A stretch of 64,000 nucleotides of DNA from positions 4,735,001-4,799,000 of the forward strand of contig NC_072795.1 in NCBI RefSeq assembly GCF_028583425.1, read 5' to 3'. Within the stretch, counting starts at the first letter, position 1; every line of letters begins with the position of its first letter. Made by a program: the position numbers and the translations under genes. Shown here piece by piece: positions 22,340 to 32,600 of the stretch. The notes below the pieces were generated by a model. That model ran no database searches and was not told where the DNA came from. It was given only the letters and a program-made list of their open reading frames with translations. The DNA comes from Eublepharis macularius. Taxonomy: Eukaryota; Chordata; Lepidosauria; Squamata; Eublepharidae.

Positions 22340-23255
22340 CAGGGGGGCAACAGGCCCTCCCTCTTGGGAACACAGTGGCACATTGCCACTGGTCTGGCAC
22401 AAGTGTTGCTACAGAGGCCAGACTGGGACGTAGTCATTGGTACATGAGGTGCCAATGTTGTACCTTGCTTGGTGCCTACCTCATAGGGCTGTTGTGCAGG
22501 AGAAATGGAAGAAAAGACAAGCATATCCACCCCTCTGAGCTCCCTGGAGAAAAAATAGGACAGATAGAACCAGCAAGCATAACTGTACAGCAAACATATG
22601 AGGTTAAGGCTCTCGGATTCCCTGAACAATTCCCTGGAATTGTTGTTTTGGAGAGAGTGCTGATAACGTCCTTCTCAAAGCTTCCTGGGCAAAGAGAATG
22701 ACGAATGATGCAGGTCTGTCCTTCCCGTGTGACATTAGCATACATCAAAAATGGTAATCGTGTCCTTTCCATCTGAGGTTTTGCATCAAAACAGAATTGA
22801 AAAAGCCAGCAACGGCTTTACTTCCCCAGCCTGCCGCCAAGAACTTTTTACCCGCTCAGCAAGATTTTCACCCTACGCTTTCTCCCAATCATCATTTCAA
22901 TAAAAAGAAAGCCACTTTTATGTGAAACAGTGAGGCTCCACAGGCCAGTTATAAGTTACTCAAGAAAGATTCCGGACTTGATAAAAGATTCTTTCCCCCT
23001 GATTGTTGCCACGGACCATCAAGAGTGGGCGGTGAAACAGGCCGGGGTGACTGTCGCTCTGCTGCTTTGCTTGCTATCGCAGCGCAAGATCACCTATCTT
23101 GGCAGAATCCTTCTTGCTAAACCAGCGCATGCATATTCAGATGAGGGCCAAAGAGGGACCACTTGGGTCTGATCTGAACCACTGAATCTCAGGTTGACTA
23201 CTTCTTCACACAGCTCTGCTCCTGCACCTTCAACAGCCATGAAACAGGGCAGCTA
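22340..23255. other. No gene recognised
   Basis: Apparently low-repeat sequence with scattered short open frames on both strands, none with conserved motifs or convincing splice borders. Confidence 0.45.
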
Positions 23256-23273
23256 AATAGAGCCTCCCTGTTC

Positions 23274-23841
23274 TTTTTTTTTATATAATTTTTTTTTATT
23301 TTTCATAACTACAAAACACTACACCAGACTATCACAAGGAAAGGGGAGAGGGAAGGGACAAAGGGGGGTGGAAAAAGAAAAGGGGGGGGAATGAACTACA
23401 AACACTAAACACTACACTTCAATGTTTCCCTTCATACTGTCATAATACAAAAATAGCTCCATAGAATAATGATGGAGTGGTTAATCATACAGAGAATAAA
23501 CATTTCAAATTCTGATTAAACTTTCCTCCCCCTTCTAGGTCCCGGACGCAGTTCTCTCTGTGCAACTGCTGTTGCGATGCTCTCCTCCTCCTCCCCCCCC
23601 TCCGGCTCCTCCTTTTCTTCGTTCTTGGTGCAGCAGAGTTCTGGGTTTTTATTCTCAAAATCCTTTACTTGATCTTCTGATAATATCTTATAGGCCTGAT
23701 CTTTATATCTGAACCATATTCCTTCCAGGAATAACCATTTGTACTTTATTCCATGGTCCCTCAGAAGAGCTGCAAACTTTTTATATTTAAAACGCCGTTT
23801 CCGGACTAGAAATGGAACGTCCTTCAAAATCTTGACTTTCC
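23274..23841 (-). mobile_element. HAL1-like L1 derivative (ORF1 end plus 3' UTR, no ORF2)
   Basis: Minus-strand retroposon bounded by the 18-bp TSD AATAGAGCCTCCCTGTTC (23256-23273 and 23842-23859). A poly-A tail (T run on +) abuts the left TSD. The body is the C-terminal part of L1 ORF1, then about 220 bp of 3' UTR and the tail, with no ORF2. It is 5'-truncated as usual for LINEs. Confidence 0.82.
23516..23841 (-). pseudogene. L1 ORF1p C-terminal domain fragment
   Basis: Minus-strand frame reads KILKDVPFLVRKRRFKYKKF, LRDHGIKYKWLFLEGIWFRY, then KILSEDQVKDFENKNPEL. This matches the C-terminal domain of L1 ORF1p (nucleic-acid chaperone), followed by an acidic Glu-rich tail and stop. The frame is open to the element's truncated 5' edge. 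Confidence 0.8.
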
Positions 23842-24139
23842 AATAGAGCCTCCCTGTTCAATAGCAGTATACCTCCAAATACACCAATAGCTGGGGCCAC
23901 TCCAAGGACAAGCTATCGCCTCCCTTTCTGTTTGTGGGCTTGCCGGAACCACTTGGATGACCAGTTGGGAAAAGGGATGCTGGACTAGATAGAACTCCAG
24001 TCTGATATGACAGGGTTGTGTTTTTAGCTTGAATAACCAGCATTGACTAGCAAGGGAATTCAGACTAGAAAACAACAGGAACACCGGCTACCTATATAGT
24101 TCCCGACATCTCCAGTTATTTGTTTGGAGTTTATTGGTA

Positions 24140-24345
24140 TCTGAAGAAGTGAGCTGTGATTCACAAAAGCTCATACCCTACCACAAACTTTGTTAGTCTT
24201 GTTAGTCTCTTGCCATGAAAACTCCACCAGGTGTCGCCATAAATCAACTATGACTTGAGGGCAGGATTTCATTCATTCATAGGTGCTACGGGACTCTTGC
24301 TCTTTTCTTCTGCTACAGAAAGACTGACACAGCTACCCATCTTGA
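24140..24345. mobile_element. Foldback-family arms interrupted by a 5S-SINE tail
   Basis: GTATCTGAAGAAGTGAGCTGTG and AGGTGCTACGGGACTCTTGC belong to the TAGCACC family. Between them lies TGTCGCCATAAATCAACTAT GACTTGAGGGCA, the BovB-like tail of the 5S-derived SINE. Confidence 0.5.
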
Positions 24346-24399
24346 TCTATCTTATTTGTTTATGTTATTTACTAGCAAGAAAGCCTGTTGTGGGAAAAA

Positions 24400-25215
24400 A
24401 TATAACGGGCTCTAGAAACCTGGGGCTGGGGAGGGCTGTCAGACAGGAGGGGGGATGGAAGGGCAGGCAGGCAGGTGGGCTAAGGAAGGCTGACAGGACA
24501 GCTCACCTTCCCTCCCCTTTCCCTGGCTCAAACGGGGCTGCAGATTCCAGCTGGCGGCTCGCCCTTCCCTCTCTGTCCACAGCTTGGGCAGGGCTTCAGA
24601 GGGCGGTGGGCAGCTCGCTCTTTGGCGGCTCAATTCTGGACCCGCGGATCAGCTGGCAAGGAGAAAGACTTCTGCCTGCCCACCTGCCGGGGGGGGGATG
24701 TGATGGGCAAGTGCTCCGCCGCAGCCCCCCTCGCCTGCCGGCCAGCTGATCCATGGGCAAGGGAGGGGGTGGCGGCCTTCTTCTGCCTCTCCTCTGCCGA
24801 GCCACCCTGCGCCGCAATGGGCCTGGCAGCCCTACGTTGCAACGTGCTGCCAGGCTGGGTTGCGCTGCAACGGGCTGGACAAGGCAGCACTGGCTTGCAG
24901 TGCACCACTAGGCCGGGCCACACCACAACGGGCAGGGCAGTCCCATAGTGCAGCACGCCGCCAGGCAGGGCAGTCCCATGCCTCAGCGGAAGGTGCCTTC
25001 AGGCCACCTGGCAGCGCTTCTCCATTGGCCTTCCAGCCCCTGAGTAGGCAGCCGCCCAGCAGCTCTCCATTTCAGCCCCGTGTGGGCTGGATCAGCTGCG
25101 GAAGGCAGTAAGCGCTGCCCAGAGCGACTGTCCCTTATCCCCGCAAGGGGCGCACTATCGCGCCTGTGCCTTGGGATCCCAGTGAGTCGTCAGAAACCCG
25201 TTTACAGAATAATAT
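24400..25215. repeat. CpG-dense repeat-like block
   Basis: Starts near AAGCCTGTTGTGGG and ends near AACCCGTTTACAG. Very GC- and CpG-rich, with internally repeated words (GCAACGGGCTGG, GGGCAGTCCCA) and an inverted pair (GGATCAGCTGGC / GCCAGCTGATCC). It lacks conserved coding content. The internal repetition favours a repeat over a promoter. Confidence 0.4.
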
Positions 25216-25221
25216 AGTAGG

Positions 25222-25840
25222 ACAGTCCACCTTTCTCAGCGAGATTCAAGACAGAACACAGAGTAAACCAATACAATAAACAGGACGAGACATCCAACAA
25301 ACTATGCAATAGGAGTTGGATTGTAGAAACCTGGAACCAAACAGAAATCTGCAAACAGAACTGAAGTCAAGCAGAAGCATTAATGTGATGTGTTAAAGGA
25401 TGCAAAAATTACACAGATGGATCCTACTTATAGCAACAGGCAGCTCAAGATAATTATCAGTATAGATCACAGTTTCTAAACCTTTACCCAAGAAGCTTTC
25501 TAAACCGCTGTGTACAGCACAACACTATTACCTGTGCAAAAGAGCCCTCTTGAATAATTCAGTTTTGCATAGTTTGCAGAAAGTCAGAAGAGTGGGAGCT
25601 TTGTCGTCCACTTCAGACAGGCTATTCCAGGTGGTAGGGGCCACCACAGAGAAGGCACGTGTATGAGCAGCTGTTGATTTTGCCCATGTTCAAGGTGGCA
25701 CCTGCAGAAGGCCCTGTTCAGATGAGTGTAGCTGTCATGGTGGAGGAGAGGAGGAGAGGTGGTGAGGAGCCACGGCCATAAAGGGCTTTGTATACTTTGA
25801 ATTGAGCCAGTAACTGATGGGAGAGAGACTATTGAGCCAG
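25222..25840 (-). mobile_element. L2/CR1-type LINE tail and 3' UTR
   Basis: Starts with the complement of the LINE 3' tail (CAGTCCACCTTTCTCAGCGAGA). At 25560-25800 the minus strand resembles the ORF2 C-terminal block seen at 54660-54830 (complement of TGGCCCCTACC...GCCTGTCTGAAG). Confidence 0.65.
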
Positions 25841-25867
25841 GGGGACCCGGGTCTGAATCAGTGTAAG

Positions 25868-26122
25868 GCCGCCAGTTTGGCGTAGTGGTTAAGAGCAGCA
25901 GGACTCTAATCTGGAGAGCCAGGTTTGATTCCCTGCTCCTCCGCTTGAAGCTGGGTGACCTTGGGTCAGTCACAGCTCTCTCAGAGCTCTCTCGGGTCCA
26001 CCCACCTCACAGGGTGATTGTCGTGAGGATAACAACACATGTTGTAAAACGCTCTGAGTGGGCATTAAGTTGTCCTGAAGGGAGGTATATACATCGAATG
26101 TTGTTGTTATTATTATTATTTA
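25868..26122 (+). mobile_element. tRNA-derived SINE (type 1)
   Basis: GCCAGTTTGGCGTAGTGGTTAAG head, B box GGTTTGATTCCC, tail with (TTA)n. Confidence 0.85.
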
Positions 26123-26469
26123 CAGGACTGCAGAGGATCATTATCTGCAAGCACTAGCGGCCACACTGGGCAACCAGCTCCGAGCCTCACCATCCCATAG
26201 GCCCAAAGTCAGCAGCAACTGAATGTACCCCCACTCCACAAGGAAGCAGGTAGTGTCAGATACACCCCTGCATATCTGCCATGATTGTATTTATGTCTAA
26301 TGTTCTGAACCTCTGAGAATGTGTCATGAGAACATAGTTGCCACTTGGCTGTCAACAGCTTATCTTGTTGGAGTTTTGCTTTCGCTTTCCCGGCCAGCCT
26401 GAGAACATGGGTACACAAAGCAGAGGAACCCCCACGTCAATACTGAATTTTGAAAAGTAGAAACCTCTA

Positions 26470-26945
26470 CAAGTGAAGGAAAACCCAATCAAAAATTATT
26501 GTAAAGCTAAATGAATACATTTTTTTCTCTACACAGAATCAACAAGCATTGCTTTACTCAACGAACAAGAATAATTAACCAAGTGTATTCAACTAACTAA
26601 ACAGCAAACCATGCAAGCTCAGACCGCTTTCATGAAATAATCTCTCAGTCCATATAAGTCCATTCAAATGATCAAACCCATACTTTAGAACAGTCCAAGG
26701 TAAGTATTCCAAAAGGTGAGCCCAAGGTAAGTACTCCAGTAAGTTCTTAAGTAACCTCTTCAATTTTTTTCTCTTTCTTTCAGGAGGTGTGTGCCAAGTT
26801 CAAACAGCCAAAGAGGCGTATCCTATTCGCCCAACACCAGGGCCGGCAAGACACTGCCTGCTCTTTCGTCCGTAGACCTCCTCCGGGGCGACTGCAAACC
26901 CACCACAATTTACCATAGATTCTCTTAGAGTACACTAATTGTCAT
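26470..26945. other. Unclassified, possibly repeat-derived
   Basis: Contains a duplicated phrase around GGTAAGTATTCCA/GGTAAGTACTCCA (about 26699 and 26726). A phrase TTTTGCTTTCGCTTTCCCG recurs at about 26374 and 26986 on either side, so the whole may be one old element. Confidence 0.3.
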
Positions 26946-27089
26946 CCATAATGTGTATTCTCCTGTAGTCGATAGCTGCAGGTATTTTGCTTTCGCTTTC
27001 CCGCACCGGCCTGAGAACATGGCCTTGGAGCACCAGCCGGAGCCAGGCCTCCCTGAGATTTGTGATGAGCTCATTCCCCTCTTCTCCCA

Positions 27090-27225
27090 ACTCCCCCGGG
27101 TCCTGGACCCTTCGCGCCAAAACCCTAACGGTCTCCTTTTCCCAGGGGCGGCAACGTTCCCCTATAACTAACCTTGCTCACCCACCTCGCGTCACTTCTG
27201 CCAAGGCTCTTGTCTGAGTATCTTG
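27090..27225. repeat. LTR-like fragment related to 47693-47910
   Basis: Shares CCCTATAACTAAC, CTAACGGTC and GTCACTTCTGCCAA in the same order with the complement of 47750-47870. An old, incomplete fossil, probably of an LTR element. Confidence 0.4.
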
Positions 27226-27236
27226 ATACTGGTATA

Positions 27237-27510
27237 TCTTTTCTTTTTTTTTTCTTCCTTTTTAAATTATAATAAATGTATTCCACATTAAAACATAACC
27301 ATACAAAACCCAAAATATAACAATTCCTAAGGAGTTCTATACATCTAGAAATTCAATAGTTCTTGACAATGAATGTTAGAAGAAACAATTTCTTTTTCCT
27401 GCAAAAATTGCACAATAGGAAACCATATTGCTTGGAAATTTTTTTCGATAGGCTTCCAAATTCTGAATGCCTGTAGAGCAATCCACTTAGAGCAACCTTG
27501 AAGTGTAGGT
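27237..27510 (-). pseudogene. L1 ORF2 C-terminal scrap and 3' end
   Basis: T-rich start (poly-A on the minus strand), then AT-rich 3' UTR. The minus strand at 27400-27500 reads WIALQAFRIWKPIEKNFQAI-like, resembling L1 ORF2 ends. Confidence 0.45.
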
Positions 27511-27565
27511 CACATTTCAGGGGGAAATGCTGTTAAAGAATACCAGAATCCTGGAGGGGAGAGGG

Positions 27566-27778
27566 TAGGGTTGCCAGCTTCCAGGTGGTGGCTGGAGATC
27601 TCCTGGAATTACAACTGATCTCCAGACAACAGAGATCAGTTCTCCAGAAGAAAATGGCTACAGGGTGGCACCTATGGCATTATACCCTTCTGGGGTCCCT
27701 CCTTTTCCCCAAACCTACCCATCCAGGCTCCACCCCCAAAATCTCCAAGAATTTCCTAACCTGGAGTTGGCAACCCTA
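27566..27778. mobile_element. TAGGGTTGCCAG-family MITE
   Basis: Both ends present: TAGGGTTGCCAGC ... GTTGGCAACCCTA. TSD not exact. Confidence 0.82.
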
Positions 27779-28213
27779 GCGAGAGGGGCATTCCACAAAC
27801 CCTGTTGCAATCTCTATGGCCTATTTTCCCCTCCTCATGTACTGATGGCTTCTTCTGGTCTTGAACACTACAGAGCTGGGGAAAAACTGGAGACCAACAC
27901 CATCTCTAGAGATATAACTTCCTGGATATTGTGATGCCATTTCTGTCTCTGGTTCGTAAAAATGGCAGCTGCCCATATGAGACAGTGATGAAAAGCAGAA
28001 TTTTAGAGTGGCTGAGTATCATATCCCACCCCCGCTTCCCGCTTGCCAAAAGTGGGACTGATGCTTCCCCTGCTTTGCTGTATCTACGCCTCATTAGACA
28101 TTGCATTCTTGTTGTATTATACAGCACTGATTGGAAACTGGACTGATTTGTTCATGCTGGAGAATCCAGATGGGAATGGCTGCAATACCAACATGGTGTG
28201 AATTCAGTTTTGC

Positions 28214-28410
28214 TTGTGCCACATGCCCTCAAGTCACAGGTGGCTTAGGGTGACCCCACTGGGTTTCCACACCAACAGAGGTGGTTTGACATTGCTGGCC
28301 TCTCCCTAATGACCGGGGACCTGCTTGGGGGGGTCTCCCCTCCAAGTACTAACATCAACGTTGCTTAGCTTCCAAGATCTAACTAGAGTGGGCTAGCCTG
28401 GGCCATCCAA
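28214..28410 (-). mobile_element. 5S rRNA-derived SINE with BovB-like tail
   Basis: Minus strand contains TTGGAAGCTAAGC and TTAGTACTTGGAGGGGAGACC, matching the internal promoter region of 5S rRNA. It then runs into a body (AAACCACCTCTGTTGG) and the tail GGGTCACCCTAAGCC.. GTGACTTGAGGGCA, akin to the BovB 3' end. Confidence 0.72.
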
Positions 28411-28479
28411 GTCAGGGTGCAAAAGTTTTTATGATGTTTCAAAATTTCCCCTGACAAGTCAAATATAATCCATCATTAT

Positions 28480-28620
28480 TAGGACTATATGAGGAGGAGG
28501 AGATTTGATTTACATATCGCCTTTTAAGACAACTTAACACCCACTCAGACCGGTTCACAAAGTATGTTATTATCCCCACCACAATCACACTGTCAGGTGG
28601 GTGGGATTCAGCTTTGTGAG
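28480..28620 (-). mobile_element. tRNA-SINE type 1 tail fragment
   Basis: CGCCTTTTAAGACAACTTAACACCCACTCAGACCGG is the complement of the SINE tail; the tRNA-like head is missing. Confidence 0.65.
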
Positions 28621-28857
28621 CGTAAGATGCCGTATGCATTGCTTGGAGCTCACTAGGATAAATCCATGTTCTAAGACATCAGATGGAATATTTGGTAGCA
28701 TACTTATTGTATTTATTTAAGACATTAATTTAAAAAATGTTAATAAATACGTTTGCACGCTTACTATGCTTGGATATGCAGGGTTCAGAGGCAGTTTCTA
28801 GCACTGGAACATAAAGCAACAGAACATTCGTTTTTTAAAATCTGATTTAACAGCTCA

Positions 28858-29100
28858 CATTAAATCAAAGCAAGAAATGTCTCAAATTCAATGTATTAAT
28901 CAATTAATCAAAGGAAGAAATGCCTTAAATCAAACGTATTAATTAATCTAAGCAAGAAATGCCTTAAATTAAATGTATTAATTGATCAAAGCAAGAAATG
29001 CCTTAAATGAAATATAGTAATTAATTAATCAAACCAAGAAATGCCTTGTTAATTAATCAAAGCAAGACATGCCTTAAATTAATGCTTTTAATTAATTTAT
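28858..29100 (+). repeat. AT-rich minisatellite upstream of DYNLT2B
   Basis: About six units of 40-48 bp built on CAAGAAATGCCTTAAAT and GTATTAATTAATCAAAG, imperfect, ending some 300 bp before the CpG island. Confidence 0.85.
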
Positions 29101-29413
29101 TAAATGTATGATGTCCACCACAAGCACTCCACCTCAGCGTAAAAAGGGAATGCCCAAAAGCCATGCCGAAATCATAAAGTTGCAAGACTAGAGAGACCCA
29201 CAGAGCGAACTTCCGATCTTAAACTGAGAGCTCCCGGTTGGCCACGAAGCATAGTGTTGTCGCTCTAGGACTTCAACCTCTATGATGGCAGGGCCTTGTC
29301 CTTAGTATTGGACATTGAACGGAAACTGGGAAGGGTCTGTCAGGACCAGGCCCTTCTAGCCTTTCCCTTTCTCCGCAGAACAAAAGGGTCCCGGTTCCAT
29401 CTCTATGACGCTT

Positions 29414-29423
29414 ACCGGAAGTG
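29414..29423 (+). promoter_or_regulatory. ETS/GABPA-type site
   Basis: ACCGGAAGTG is a full match to the ETS/GABPA consensus, 134 bp upstream of the start codon within the CpG island. Confidence 0.6.
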
Positions 29424-29488
29424 CCGCCCTGAATTGTCTCTCTACCGATTTTTTTAACTCTATGGTTACGTCGCGCCGGTCTCTCATG

Positions 29489-29498
29489 GCGGAAGTGG
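29489..29498 (+). promoter_or_regulatory. Second ETS-type site
   Basis: GCGGAAGTGG contains the GGAA core with favourable flanks, 18 bp upstream of the X-box motif. Confidence 0.45.
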
Positions 29499-29515
29499 CC
29501 GCGGCGGCCTGGGCC

Positions 29516-29529
29516 GTTGCTATGGTGAC
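29516..29529 (+). promoter_or_regulatory. X-box (RFX-type) motif
   Basis: GTTGCTATGGTGAC fits the X-box layout RYYNYY-(1-3 nt)-RRNRAC: half sites GTTGCT and GGTGAC with a 2-bp spacer. It ends 27 bp before the DYNLT2B ATG. RFX factors drive many ciliary genes through such sites close to the start. Confidence 0.7.
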
Positions 29530-29556
29530 AGCGGGACCGAGGTCGCGGCCTAGGCT

Positions 29557-29651
29557 ATGGCGGAGCCGAGGTTGACCTCGGCCTCGAAGCCGCCGGGGAG
29601 CGCCTCCAGCTCGGGTCGCGCGTACAGCCTGCGGCCGGCTTTCCGCCACAA
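29557..29651 (+). CDS. DYNLT2B: DYNLT2B exon 1 (coding part)
   Basis: Encodes the start and the variable Ser/Pro-rich N-terminus, ending in SLRPAFRHK, which matches the start of the conserved fold. The exon ends after AA of a Lys codon at donor AA|GTCAGT. It lies inside the CpG island. Confidence 0.93.
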
Positions 29652-32600
29652 GTCAGTGCGGGGCGGGGATTAAAGTATTTTTTTAAATTATTTTTTCAGT
29701 GCAATCCTATCAAGAGCTACACCATTCTAAGCCTCCATTGAAATCAATGGGCGTAGACTGGAGTAACTCTTCATAGGATTGCACAGTCTGTGTGCTGACT
29801 TTAATAAAGGAGGCTTTGGGTGCTTAAAATGCATTGCACGCCGCCTTCTCCTTTTGTAGCCTTCACAACAATTTTGCAAGGTGGGCCAGTCGCATATTTT
29901 CTCACCCTCCCCCTTTCAGAGAAACTCGGGGGGGGGAGAGACTTGGCAGAGGAAGGGTTGCCAACTCCAGGTTGGGGAATTCCTGGGGAGGGAGCTCAGC
30001 ATGGAATATGATGCCTCCCTCCAAAGCAGCTATTTCCTCCAGCGGAGCTGATTGTTAGGGAATTTCAATTCAAATGCATTAATCAGAGCTGGTCAAAGTC
30101 TGTGTGGAACTTCTTCTTTATACCCTCTGTTTTGTATTTTCTGTTCTTGCAGTAATTATGACATTCTGCTATGGTGGCCATGAAAAGGGCACAGCCACTA
30201 TACGCTGAAAGTTAAAATGTGTTTATATCCGGAGATATTCAATCCCAGCCTTAAGGATTATTTCCCTGTTATGTTTTGTAATGAATGGTGCCAGCCAGAA
30301 AATGTTATTCTTCTTACCATGTTCTTTTAATTGCTGATTGTGACCTGTCAATCTCCACTTTCCAGAAGATCATGTACTTTGACTTGTTTGTTTACGGAAC
30401 TATATGAGATCTTATGAACAATATACAATCTTTTCTGTGGTGTCTGAAAGGTATAAAATGCAGGTGACGTTGCCTTTCTGCATGCATTCAGTTACCAAAC
30501 TCGACTATCAAGGCTTATTGCGAATAAACCTTTTTTCCATGATTCACAAGTTTATGCCTTGAGTTGTTTTCTCAGTCAAGTAATAACGTGGGGAAATCTA
30601 CAATTGGCTAAGAGTGTTGGTTTAAAATTCCCCATCACTGATCTCTGTAGACTGGAGAAAAGTTGGAGTTCAGTGAGAATTCCAGGCCTTACCTGGAGGT
30701 TGGCAACCTTGGGCCGAGGTGAGATTCGAACTGGTGACCTGCAAGGCAGGGGCTCAGGGCATGACAGGAGTGACTGTGTACTGCTGGCTGCTTTGTTTGT
30801 CATTGGTATTGTTGATTTGTGTGAACTACTTTAGAGCCAATCTACTTAGGATGGCCTCATGAAACACTTCCCGCCTTTTAAAAATTTCTACCATAAGCTT
30901 ATTGGTTCCAACTAGAAAACAGTTTCAGGTAAGTAGCTGTGTTGGTTTGTAGCAAAAGAGCAAGATTTCCAGTAGCACCCTAAAGACCAACTAGATTTCA
31001 GGGTAGGAACTTTCAAGAGTCAAAGCTCCCTTCATAAGATACATTCAGAAGTATCCAGAAAACATTGAAGCTCGTGCCTGTTGCTCCTTCCAGTGACTCC
31101 TGTGTGACTCGAAAATTGAATAGCTTTGGCTGGATTGTGTCCATTTTGATTTACAAGATTCTCCAAATGTGTTCATGCTTGTATTTAAAAAAAGATCGGC
31201 TCTGTTATATTTTTGTGCTGTTTCGGGGGGCCAGGTTCAAGTCTCAAAGTGGCTCACAGCAATTGACATTCAATGCACAGTACAACTGGTGGGAACCTGT
31301 GTAGGTAATGCAGAGACTTAGGCCCCAAGGCTTGCAAAGTAAAAAACAAGCCAATGTAACACTGTTGCACAGGGGCAGTGGGTGGAGAGGCTGACTTGAG
31401 ATGCAGATGGAAGGTAGAGAGGATGGGAGTTGGCTGTCATTGGAAGTTGGGACTTTGGAGGGGAATCCCTTATTTTATTTATTTATTTATTTATTTATAA
31501 AGGCGGACATGAATTTATTAAGGCTGATATGAATGTGTGGTGGTTACAACCTGCCATCACATGGACTCTTCTCTCCTTTTGGTGTTTCCCTGGTAGCAAA
31601 ATTTAGATTGCTACGTTCCTCACAGATTGTCTTGTACTCTTAAATGTATTGCTGATTGGAGGGCTGGGTACATATAAACAATACCCAGTTAACCCTGTGC
31701 TCTTCTCTTTTCTCCAATTAGATTCCGCTCTCCTGTCGTGAAAGAGTGCATCCATGAGGTGTTAAAGGAGGAGCTAGCTGGTGTGCAGTACAACCCTGAG
31801 GAAATCCCTTCAATCACCAAATTTTTATCAGAGAAAATCCGAAACGCCTTGAAAGGTGACGGACATGACTAAGGGATTCTGCCTCTTTCTTCTTCCGTCT
31901 CTCCTTCGTCTTTCTCTCTTTCACACACACACCATGGATGTTCTATTTCCAGCTAGTCTTTTGGATTTGCTACAAATACGTAGGAGGGCATCTCTCAATT
32001 CTTTCTAATCAGTTTGGTTCCCTTCTCTCCCTTTTTAGAAAAAGGATTCCTCCGATACAAAATAGTGGTACAAGTGGTGATCGGCGAGCAGAGGGGCGAA
32101 GGAGTGAAGTAAGTTTGGTTCTTACCAAATAAACAATCACATTTCCTCAACAAATGGTTTTGTGATCTTTTGCATTATATATCAGCGATATCCAGAGCTA
32201 CTGAATAGCTCAAGAGATTTGGTGTAGCTAATGCTCAGTTTTTGAGCCAGTTTGGTGTAGTGGTTAAGTGCGGCAGGACTTTTCTACAACACTAATCTTA
32301 TTTTAACAAACATCATACTTAAGATTTAACCTCTCCAAAATTTTCTTTTCCACTACTGCCTCCCTTCTATTTATTTTTTCCCAGATTTATCTTCTTAAAA
32401 ATCAAAGCCACAAATCACCAAATCATTTTTCCTTGTTTCACGCAGAAAGTCAATATGGGGATTCCAATTAGGCAAAAAAATAGACCAGGGCTTTTTTTCT
32501 GGGAAAAGAGGTGGTGGAACTCAGTGGGTTGCCCTTGGAGAAAATGGTCACATGGCTGGTGGCCCCGCCCCCTGATCTCCAGACAGAGGGGACTTTAGAT

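Larger units (their letters stand above)
29486..29575 (+). other. Upstream ORF overlapping the DYNLT2B start
   Basis: An ATG (29486) opens a 29-codon frame ending at TGA 29573-29575, in a different frame from the main ATG at 29557 and overlapping it. It matters only if transcription starts upstream of 29486, which the sequence does not settle. The X-box lies inside it. Confidence 0.35.
29400..29680 (+). promoter_or_regulatory. CpG-island promoter of DYNLT2B
   Basis: CpG-dense stretch in otherwise CpG-poor DNA, directly over the first coding exon. It holds two ETS-type sites, a CRE-like TTACGTCG and an X-box-like motif, and no obvious TATA box. This is typical of a housekeeping or ciliary promoter. 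Its left limit is uncertain. Confidence 0.8.

Noticed and set aside
28214-28410. 5S rRNA gene
   Set aside because: Only the internal 5S region is present, joined to a SINE body and BovB-like tail.
29356-29485. Divergent gene on the minus strand of the DYNLT2B CpG island (ATG 29488 region, CCG|GTAAGC donor)
   Set aside because: The putative donor coincides with an ETS site on the other strand, and the short peptide is unrecognised; more likely chance in CpG-rich DNA.
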